Shown here piece after piece: positions 1-5,952 of a stretch of DNA of 11,785 bases. The position numbers and the translations under genes were made by a program. The notes under the pieces were generated by a model that was not told where the DNA came from, did no database searches, and was given only the letters and a program-made list of their open reading frames with translations. Where the stretch lies: contig JANBTH010000750.1 of NCBI GenBank assembly GCA_027578815.1, forward strand, positions 1 through 11,785, read 5' to 3'. The DNA is from Coemansia sp. RSA 1804 (taxonomy: Eukaryota; Kickxellomycota; Kickxellomycetes; Kickxellales; Kickxellaceae). Within the stretch, counting starts at the first letter, position 1. Each line of letters opens with the position of its first letter.

Positions 1-236
1 TGGCTTGCACAGCGTCCGCACACTGGCTGCTGCCCATCGCACCGCTGCTTGCGTCGTCGGCATCTCTCGCACGACCGAAGCAGCGGTATTGTGCGTTCGC
101 CTCCTTTTGCTTCCTCCTCCTCCTCCTTCTCTCCCATTGCCGGTGTGCTGCGCGGGCTTCTCAGCTGCGCATTCTGCCGCTCCTCCTCCTCCTCCTCCTT
201 CTCATTCCATTTCTCGTGGCCGCGCTGCGCAGACAT
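1..236 (-). CDS. Zn(II)2Cys6 fungal transcription factor, N-terminus (partial, runs off left edge)
   Basis: Reading the minus strand from the ATG at 236-234, an open frame of 78 codons plus 2 nt reaches the left edge without a stop. It has two glutamate-rich patches (about residues 14-19 and 38-42). Then comes a binuclear zinc cluster: C56-x2-C59-x6-C66-x6-C73-x2-C76, with basic residues and K63 between the second and third cysteines and D67 and P71 after the third. This is the GAL4-type DNA-binding signature; only the sixth cysteine lies outside the window. Proteins of this class are nuclear, usually dimeric activators or repressors binding CGG-type half sites; the target genes cannot be told from here. 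The start is uncertain. The same frame stays open upstream, with in-frame ATGs at 365-363 (adding a His-Ser repeat) and 542-540, and a stop only near 605. I chose 236 because the upstream sequence looks increasingly non-coding. None of the three ATGs has a decisive context. Confidence 0.82.
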   Translation of the reverse strand, partial: MSAQRGHEKWNEKEEEEEERQNAQLRSPRSTPAMGEKEEEEEAKGGERTIPLLRSCERCRRRKQRCDGQQPVCGRCAS

Positions 237-300
237 TGAGCCACCATTGAAGAGCGGGGGCTGGCTGCGCTGGTGCTCTGCTTTATTTTTGTGCTTGCAG

Positions 301-336
301 CTGTAGCTGTGGCTGTGGCTGTGGCTGTGGCTGCTG
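301..336. repeat. Imperfect hexamer repeat (CTGTGG)n
   Basis: Six tandem hexamers: four perfect CTGTGG units at 307-330, flanked by one CTGTAG and one CTGCTG. On the minus strand, in the frame of the zinc-cluster protein, the repeat would read as alternating His and Ser. It is therefore coding only if translation starts at the upstream ATG at 365. Confidence 0.8.
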
Positions 337-365
337 TCTGCGAAGTGCCGCAGGGTTATGTACAT

Positions 366-1717
366 GCAATGTGCGAATTGGTCAAGGTGGCCATGTAGGC
401 AGGGTCGACTGGTGGAGCCTGGGTGGAATGTGGTTGGAATTAAAGAGTCTGAAATAAAGTAATAGAATGGAAAAAGGGAAATAAGAAAAAGGGAGTGAAC
501 GCAAATAAAGCTGTTTCTTTCCTTGCCAAGCCTTGCCTGCATTATATTTTTATTTTCACTGCGGTGGATTTCTTTACACGAGAAAATCAATGGCTGGCGC
601 TAGTAAATGCGAAATAAGCACAAACTGGTTTTTTTTATTTCCACCGAACACACCTTCCTCACACTCAATCGCCATCCTTTTCTCTTTCTCTCTCGGGTTT
701 TCCCCATGTTCCCTTTTTTCTTAATCGCATATACTCGTGCAGAGTGTCTTTTCATGTGTGTCCTCTTTTCTCTGGCAACTTGCCAAACAACTTTTTTGTT
801 GCTATAGTCAACTTTGGTGCAATTGAAAAACAGGTTTGTTTCATGCATCTCCCCAATTCTTGCCATATTTTACTCTCACCCTTGTCTGTACTTTCCCTCC
901 CTTTTCTACCCTTTTTATCAATGTCGAAAACCGTACATGGATAGGAAATGCGGCTGCTATGTTATCAATTGTATTGCACTGCATGTTACACAAACAGAAG
1001 CAGAGCACTATTTAACTACATGAAAAATGTTATTTTGCGCTTGTTGGTTTTTTTCTGGGTCCATCAACATTGTTACTTGAAGGTATTCCGAAGACATCAA
1101 CAAGTTCAATTTGATTATTTCCCTCTCCCTTTCTTTATCCCTTGGAACTGTTTCCCTCACTTTATATTCTTTTTTCGGTATTCATTGTGTGGTGTGAAAA
1201 GGAACTGAGACATGGAAAAAAGAAGGGGGGGATATGAGAAAGAATATTACCCGTGATATTGTTGTTTGTCGTTTTTTGACAACCACCAACAATCCTATTG
1301 TCAAATTTCTTTTTTCCTTCCTTTTCTCTTCTTTTTACCGGTGTCGGCTTTTTTCATGATTTGTTTGTTTGCGGATAGTGCTTTCTTTTTCAGTGGCACC
1401 AGAAAAACAACAAACAACAGCAACAACAAACATTGTCCACTCCGAACCGGCTGATCGGATGATCCGGCAATTGTTGATCTAACTGATTTGTGTTTAATCA
1501 TTAATCTCGCGTGGCTTGATGTGATCTCTTGAATGCGCAGTAAATGTATTCAAAGTCAGGACTTGGACACACCAACAATAACAATAAAAACCAAAGTTGG
1601 TGTGGAGGCTTTTTTTTATTTTTCCTTTTCTCACCTCTCCCCCTTTTTTCCACCATTTTTTCCTATTCTTAATTTTTCTGTGCTATTTTACTTTCTACAT
1701 TTTTTAAATGCTAAACA
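366..1717. other. Intergenic region between divergent genes, pyrimidine-rich
   Basis: About 1.35 kb between the minus-strand zinc-cluster gene and the plus-strand 288-aa protein gene. The plus strand is dominated by T and CT runs, for example around 640-720, 890-910, 1120-1175 and 1305-1335. Short open frames here encode F/L/S/P-rich, low-complexity peptides and none resembles a protein. I see no tRNA, no clear TATA box and no strong tandem repeat. It presumably holds the promoters and leaders of both flanking genes. A short inverted repeat TTTGACAA/TTGTCAAA lies at 1275-1282 and 1298-1305. Confidence 0.6.
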
Positions 1718-1737
1718 ATGCCTCGGCCGGTGCGTAA
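1708..1737 (+). other. Overlapping out-of-frame upstream ORF (9 codons)
   Basis: An ATG at 1708 opens a nine-codon frame ending at TAA 1735-1737. It overlaps the first codons of the 288-aa protein in another frame. Its context is poor (T at -3), while the main ATG has A at -3, so leaky scanning to 1718 is plausible. It matters only if transcription starts upstream of 1708, which cannot be seen. Confidence 0.4.
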
Positions 1738-2145
1738 AAGACTATCAGAAAAGGAAAACGTCAAAGACAAGCAACGGCAAAAGCAGCAGCAGCAGCAGAC
1801 GGGCGAATTTGAGCAACCAGAAGAAGCCCAGGAAGAGGCCACCAGAGGACTGCTGACGCCAATACGCACTTCGACACCGCGGTATGGACGGCGCGCAAGC
1901 AGCAGCAGCAGCGGCAACAGACGGCAGTCGTCATCGTTGCTAGCAATGACATCATCGCCGTCTAGAAAGGGCGGCGGAATGATGACTGCGATGATGATGG
2001 GCACAGTGCTTTCGTTCGATGGGCTTATTGACGGAGTGTCGCCGATAAAGAAGGGAGATGCTCCGCACGATGAGCTGATAACGCTGACACCGCCATCGGT
2101 TGCCTCTGCTGCTGGTGCTGGTGGAACTTCTTCCCAGGATCATCA

Positions 2146-2178
<33 letters not shown>

Positions 2179-2584
2179 CGATGACGAGGAGGAGGATGAG
2201 GAATTCGATCTGGATGTGTTTGTTGCTTCCAAATGCCGTCCACGGAGCAATACCACCGCTTCTGGTAATTCTCCTTCAGGCGGCAGATCGTTTATGGATC
2301 TGCTTGGTGGGTCCGGCAAGGTGGGCGATACTTTGCCAAAGCGGCACAGAACACAGCCAACGAGTCCTACCGCCGCCGCCACCACCACTTCTGCTGCTAC
2401 CAGTGGCGGTGCCAAGAGGGCAGGCGGTAGGAGCAACAAGAAGAAGAAGGAGAGTACGCGGCAGTCAAAAACACTACCGCAGCCCGCGGCAGCTTCTCCA
2501 AAGCGGAAAGCCAGGGCTAAAACGACCACCGCTGCTACGTCGGCATCCTTGGCGTCACCGACTCCAAAGAGAAGAAAGCGGTGA
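1718..2584 (+). CDS. Unrecognised disordered nuclear protein with N-terminal D-box/KEN degrons and CDK sites
   Basis: A 288-aa protein of no family I recognise, low in hydrophobic residues and probably disordered. Residues 6-14 fit the full APC/C destruction-box consensus (R6-x2-L9-x4-N14), and a KEN box (K12-E13-N14) overlaps it. Full CDK sites (S/T-P-x-K/R) are at T47, S80, S108, S260 and T282, with minimal sites at T53, T124, S185, S216 and S280. Other features: a poly-Gln run (23-27); Ser runs; a short conserved-looking segment at 98-112 (SFDGL...GVSPIKK); an acidic tract after an 11-Ser run (144-162), which looks CK2-like; and a basic C-terminus rich in KRK and KRRKR, likely nuclear localisation signals. 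By inference this is a cell-cycle-controlled nuclear protein destroyed in mitosis or G1. Securin and sororin also combine a KEN box with STPR-like or SP sites, but the similarity is too weak to name it. The ATG at 1718 has A at -3; an out-of-frame ATG lies 10 nt upstream. Confidence 0.7.
2147..2176. repeat. (AGT)10 microsatellite encoding a serine run
   Basis: Ten perfect AGT triplets followed by AGC encode 11 serines (residues 144-154) directly before an Asp/Glu tract in the 288-aa protein. The pure repeat is likely length-variable between strains. Confidence 0.95.
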
Positions 2585-3016
2585 TGATACACCTTCTTCT
2601 CGTGGAAGGAGAGATCCTTTTATATAGATTTAGATTGGGAACGTATTAAACTCTCTTCTTCTTTTTTGCTCATCACAATTCTGTCAATAACCACTGCAAA
2701 TCACATCGCTATTGTTCAAGCCATTTTTCTTCTTTTGTGTTTGTGCAAGAATATGGACGGCATCAAGGGCCCCTTTCTGTCACAAGGACACGGATCCTAG
2801 TATTATTTAACCTTTTAATTTTTATTATCCAATTCAGCGCACAATAGACTTATTGTTTGCTACGTGGCTCGTCTCCCGCTACCACCAATGCCCTTTCCTC
2901 TTTCCAATATCCACCACTCTTCAGGAACAATAGAATGGTGTATACAGCAGTGGAGCGGGGGGCAAGCGGTAAGATAGTGTGTGTGTAAAGACACCGAATA
3001 GTCTGGTGTAGTTGGT

Positions 3017-3026
3017 TATATAAAAG
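3017..3026 (+). promoter_or_regulatory. TATA box of 7TM gene
   Basis: TATATAAAAG is a near-perfect TATA element, 276 bp upstream of the ATG at 3302. If used at normal spacing it implies transcription starting near 3050 and a leader of about 250 nt that includes the upstream ATGs at 3120 and 3145. Confidence 0.55.
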
Positions 3027-3119
3027 ACGGAACGGGTAGGAGAAACAAGCAAAGAGAAGCATCTGCTGTAATTTTTTCTTTTGCGTTTTGCCGACTTTTC
3101 GCTTCTTCCCTACTCTTTA

Positions 3120-3257
3120 ATGATTATCCTAGAAGCAGCGGCTAATGTAATAACGCTAGAACAAGAAAACGCACCAGCGCCACATATATTACTACAACAA
3201 GTGCTAGTGTTTGTACTAATAACAACACCACAGACGTTTCTAGCACTCCAATCTTAA
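3120..3257 (+). other. Upstream ORF (45 codons) in the leader of the 7TM gene
   Basis: ATG at 3120 to TAA at 3255-3257 encodes a 45-residue peptide that starts M-I-I-L and ends A-L-Q-S. It ends 44 nt before the main ATG at 3302 and is in a different frame. Within it, in another frame, lies a minimal start-stop element ATG-TAA at 3145-3150. If the TATA box at 3017 is used, both are in the mRNA leader and would be expected to reduce or condition translation of the receptor. The peptide resembles nothing I know; it could instead be chance. Confidence 0.4.
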
Positions 3258-3301
3258 TTATAATCACATAGACAACAACGGAATCTCCCGCAAATTAAGC
3301 A

Positions 3302-4372
3302 ATGGCGGTCGACAGACGCGAGGTGGCCGTAATAGGCGTCAACACAGCGCTAATGGCAGTGTCGCTAGCGGCAATAGTGTACGTAAACATCAACCGGGGA
3401 TACATTCCGCTGAAATGCAAAAACATACCACTGCTGAACACGCTGTTCTGCGCAATGGTGGTGTGGTACATTGGCGACATCTACACGTACCAGCCAACAG
3501 TGGTAGCCAACGGTGGATCGCGGGGCGTGTGTATCGTGACGATGTCGTGGCTGCGAATGAGTCTGGGCGTCTACACCGTGGTATCGTGCCATGTGTTTAG
3601 AATCTACCAGTACCACTGCATCTTCCGCTGGCGAGTGCGCGCAACCGGCAGGCGGCTGTGGATCCCGGTGGCTGCGTGGACTGCCATTCCGCTGGCGTAC
3701 GGGGTGCTTGCGTCGGCACTGCCTGCAAACAGGGGCGGAAACGACTATATCGATGGGATGTGCGTTTCCTACAAACCTCTTTACTTTGTGGCGGTTGTAC
3801 TGCTGGTTCTGTTGCTGGTGGTGTGGGCGTGCGCAACACTGATGATGCGCGGAATCAATGTGTGCTTCGACGAGTACCGGGAGCTGCTGATTGTCATTGG
3901 CTCAACCGTCGTGGTTGTTGCGCTGCAGGTTGCGCTGCGCTGGGTCCCGGGTATCGGCGACACCGGGTTCTCATACAACTCGCTTGCCAGCATCACCGAC
4001 GTGCTTATTGGCCAGATCAGTCTGCTCGTGCTGATAGCCAGACCCATGTTCCACTGCATCCGCGACAGAGACCGGTATCTGCGCTACTTTCTGCACACCC
4101 TGCGGCGCGAGGACAGAGAGACAGAGTACGAGCTGGCGAATGGCGGCAACGGCATCTGCGACTCCTCCAACGTCTCCTCTGCCTCGGCTTACAGCGGCGA
4201 CCTGCTGCTTCCGCCGAGCTGTGTGGATTACTCGGACTCGACAAAGGTGGCCAAGCCCCGTGCTGGCGGCCTCAAGGATGGCGAAGCCGACTCTATCGCG
4301 CTTGCCGCAATGCCGGACGCCTACCGACTTCTGGAAACCCTGCCGCACAGCCCGATCCGTCTGCTTGTGTAA
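3302..4372 (+). CDS. Seven-transmembrane, GPCR-like membrane protein
   Basis: A 356-aa integral membrane protein. Seven hydrophobic segments fall at about residues 9-28, 43-63, 76-99, 119-139, 159-182, 195-214 and 228-248, preceded by a very short N-terminus. C77 at the top of TM3 and C154 in the second extracellular loop sit where GPCRs form their conserved disulfide. Loops after TM3 and TM7 are rich in Arg/Lys, giving a cytoplasmic C-terminal tail of about 108 residues that is Ser-rich. The TM1-TM2 loop (RGY-PLKCKN-PLL) recalls the fungal 7TM proteins related to RGS-linked receptors (GprK type), but no RGS domain follows: the protein stops after the tail. The likely role is plasma-membrane signalling through a heterotrimeric G protein; the ligand is unknown. 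The ATG at 3302 has A at -1 and is the first in frame. It is followed by (AG)12 directly after the stop. Confidence is high for 7TM topology, moderate for receptor function. Confidence 0.85.
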   Translation: MAVDRREVAVIGVNTALMAVSLAAIVYVNINRGYIPLKCKNIPLLNTLFCAMVVWYIGDIYTYQPTVVANGGSRGVCIVTMSWLRMSLGVYTVVSCHVFRIYQYHCIFRWRVRATGRRLWIPVAAWTAIPLAYGVLASALPANRGGNDYIDGMCVSYKPLYFVAVVLLVLLLVVWACATLMMRGINVCFDEYRELLIVIGSTVVVVALQVALRWVPGIGDTGFSYNSLASITDVLIGQISLLVLIARPMFHCIRDRDRYLRYFLHTLRREDRETEYELANGGNGICDSSNVSSASAYSGDLLLPPSCVDYSDSTKVAKPRAGGLKDGEADSIALAAMPDAYRLLETLPHSPIRLLV

Positions 4373-4396
4373 AGAGAGAGAGAGAGAGAGAGAGAG
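4373..4396. repeat. (AG)12 microsatellite directly after a stop codon
   Basis: A perfect dinucleotide run starts at the base following the TAA stop of the 7TM gene (4370-4372) and would lie at the start of its 3' UTR. Expected to be polymorphic in length. Confidence 0.95.
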
Positions 4397-4509
4397 GAAT
4401 GGGCTTGTTGGTCTCGGCCAATTACAATTGGCTGTCGCGGCTATTTTAGACGGGTGGTGTTTTAGTATTAATCAGCATACACCCAGCGCCAGCGGAAGTA
4501 ATAAATGCG

Positions 4510-4517
4510 TATAAATA
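4510..4517 (+). promoter_or_regulatory. TATA box candidate of the methyltransferase gene
   Basis: TATAAATA lies 191 bp upstream of the ATG at 4708, in a GC-poor setting after the end of the 7TM gene. Transcription from about 4540 would place the small upstream ORF at 4591 in the leader. Confidence 0.45.
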
Positions 4518-4590
4518 AGGGGACCGATTCCCCTTTCGTTTCGTTTTGGTTCTTTTTTCTTTTTGTTCTTTTCAGTTATCTTTGTCATCG

Positions 4591-4608
4591 ATGCGTTTAT
4601 ATACTTAG
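4591..4608 (+). other. Five-codon upstream ORF before the methyltransferase
   Basis: ATG-CGT-TTA-TAT-ACT-TAG lies between the TATA candidate at 4510 and the main ATG at 4708, and it is the only upstream ATG in that span. It is far enough upstream (about 100 nt) for re-initiation at 4708. Whether it is in the mRNA depends on the start site and any leader intron. Confidence 0.35.
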
Positions 4609-4707
4609 AGTAGTAGTAATAGTAATATTGTTTGTTTATTTGTTTATTTTCTATCCTTTACAGGCAAAGGCTCCTCCGACACAGACAAGCAAAAGAGCAG
4701 CCGCGCA

Positions 4708-5751
4708 ATGGCGTCATCCTCTGAAAAGCACGACAACGTGAAGGACTACTACGGCAAGGTGCTGAGCGACGGCAGCGGCGGCCTGAAGACCAACGCATGC
4801 TCGGCCCGATCGGCGCCGCATCCGACAGTGTGTGCAATAATCCGCACCAAGGTGCCTAGCGCAGTGAATGAGCGGTTCTACGGATGCGGGAATCCGATTC
4901 CGCTGGGCATCGGCGGGATGGATGTGCTGGATCTGGGGTCCGGCTGCGGGCGCGACAGCTACGTGGCAGCAGCGCTGGCGGGACCCGAGGGATCGGTGAC
5001 CGGCGTTGATATGACGGACGAGCTGCTTGAGGTAGCGCGCGCCAACGTCGCACCGTTTGCCGAGACGCTTGGATACCGGCCAAGGCTGCGGTTCCTGGCC
5101 GGATACATCGAGAATCTGCAGGCAGCCGGCGTAGAGCCGGAGTCGGCGGATCTGTGCATCTCCAACTGCGTGGTCAATCTGTCGCCCAATAAGCGCGCGG
5201 TGCTGCAGGGCGTGTTTGCGGCCCTGCGTCCCGGAGGCGAGTTCCATTTCGCCGACATGTATGCGGACCGCGTGGTGCCGCCGGAATTGGCCGAGAACAA
5301 GGTGCTGCATGGCGAGGGGCTGGCTGGCGCGCTCTGTGTGCCCGACTTTGAGCGCTTGGCGCGTGCTGCTGGGTTTGCGCAGCCGCGTGTGCTGGATGCC
5401 AAGCGCATCGATGTGCTGGATCCAGCGCTGCGTGAGCTGGTTGGCGACACGCAGTACTTTTCCGTTACGTACCGTCTGTTCAAGCCGGACGGCTCAAAGA
5501 CCATCCGCACGGCAGATACTGCTTCTGCTGTTGCCGTGTACAGGGGCACCGTGGATGGCTGCGAGGAAAAGTACGTTCTTGATATGCACAGCTCGTTTGA
5601 AGCTGGCGTTCCAGCTCCTGTCGATGCCGACACGGCGGCTGTGCTGGAGTCGTCGTGGCTGGCCAAGCACTTTGTCGTCGAGACTCTTGAGGCTGCTATA
5701 AATGACAAGCCCGATGCTGCCCCGACGCTGGCTATGCTCCAGTCGCTGTAG
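4708..5751 (+). CDS. AS3MT: Arsenite S-adenosylmethionine methyltransferase, with one canonical Cys replaced by Gly
   Basis: A 347-aa cytosolic Rossmann-fold methyltransferase that aligns along its length with AS3MT/ArsM, which methylates trivalent arsenic using SAM. Visible family blocks: VKDYYGKVL at 11-19; KTNAC ending at C31; FYGCG with C60; SAM-binding LDLGSGCGRD (74-83); GVDMT (99-103); SNCVVNL with C154; FHFADMY (179-185); and C-terminal SVTYRLFK. C31, C60 and C154 correspond to human C32, C61 and C156. The fourth arsenic-binding position (human C206, in GEC-LGGAL) is here G204 in GEGLAGALC, with a non-equivalent C210 six residues later. In studied ArsM enzymes the C156/C206 pair is needed for both methylation steps, so activity may be altered. 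Length is slightly below the human enzyme (375 aa); the end matches the family core. Intact and intronless. The ATG is well placed before the conserved N-terminal block. Confidence 0.93.
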   Translation: MASSSEKHDNVKDYYGKVLSDGSGGLKTNACSARSAPHPTVCAIIRTKVPSAVNERFYGCGNPIPLGIGGMDVLDLGSGCGRDSYVAAALAGPEGSVTGVDMTDELLEVARANVAPFAETLGYRPRLRFLAGYIENLQAAGVEPESADLCISNCVVNLSPNKRAVLQGVFAALRPGGEFHFADMYADRVVPPELAENKVLHGEGLAGALCVPDFERLARAAGFAQPRVLDAKRIDVLDPALRELVGDTQYFSVTYRLFKPDGSKTIRTADTASAVAVYRGTVDGCEEKYVLDMHSSFEAGVPAPVDADTAAVLESSWLAKHFVVETLEAAINDKPDAAPTLAMLQSL

Positions 5752-5952
5752 AAGCCCCAGTGATCTGATCTGCCACGTGGTGCTGGATCTGCCATTTCCT
5801 CAAAGAATGTCATGTACGGGCAAAAGAGTCTTTGCTATTTCTCCCTTTTTATATTCTCTTCCCTTCTTTAACGTTTCCGTTATTCTATCGCCTGTACTTT
5901 TCCAATCCTATAAAGCCACATCAATTGATTTCTCTTTCTTTCATTCAGTCCA
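5752..5952 (+). promoter_or_regulatory. Intergenic promoter of the Rab escort protein gene
   Basis: A 201-bp gap. CCAAT occurs at 5902-5906 and CTATAAAG at 5908-5915, 45 bp before the ATG at 5953, implying a very short leader with no upstream ATG after the TATA. The T-rich stretch ending TTCATTCAG at 5947-ish resembles a splice acceptor, but a promoter reading fits better because the encoded N-terminus is complete. Confidence 0.5.

Larger units (their letters stand above)
2585..3301. other. Intergenic region, 3' end of 288-aa gene and promoter/leader of 7TM gene
   Basis: About 720 bp without a convincing gene. The left part would hold the 3' UTR of the upstream gene. The right part holds a strong TATA box at 3017 and a leader with upstream ATGs (annotated separately). 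A 70-codon minus-strand frame at 2850-3062 has no recognisable features and overlaps the TATA region, so I do not call it. Confidence 0.6.
4397..4707. promoter_or_regulatory. Intergenic promoter and leader of the arsenite methyltransferase gene
   Basis: This 311-bp stretch holds a TATA-like TATAAATA at 4510-4517, a T-rich block (4530-4575), a five-codon upstream ORF at 4591-4608, and a splice-acceptor-like CTTTACAG ending at 4663, 45 nt before the ATG. A GT donor near 4610-4614 would give a leader intron of only about 50 nt without a clear branch point. A leader intron is therefore possible but not shown. Confidence 0.45.

Noticed and set aside
5..306. Plus-strand frames of 81 and 85 codons at the left edge
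   Set aside because: They are antisense shadows of the Glu-rich zinc-cluster gene; their poly-Pro/poly-Ser runs are the reverse of GAG repeats.
1275..1305. Inverted repeat TTTGACAA ... TTGTCAAA
   Set aside because: Only 8 bp with a 15-nt gap in low-complexity DNA; chance or a protein site cannot be told apart, and no gene is near enough to guide the choice.
533..1501. Several plus- and minus-strand frames of 60-90 codons
   Set aside because: F/L/S/C-rich translations of T-rich DNA, without domain, codon bias or ordered hydrophobicity.
2100..2627. 175-codon plus-strand and 149-codon minus-strand frames over the 288-aa gene
   Set aside because: Shadow frames created by AGT and GCC repeats, giving poly-Val and poly-Leu; the frame with degrons, CDK sites and basic tail is the credible one.
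3658..4449. 263-codon plus-strand frame overlapping the 7TM gene
   Set aside because: Overlaps a clear seven-helix protein in another frame and has no recognisable feature.
4959..5813. 284-codon antisense frame over the methyltransferase
   Set aside because: Antisense shadow in GC-rich codon-biased DNA; the sense protein is a definite AS3MT.
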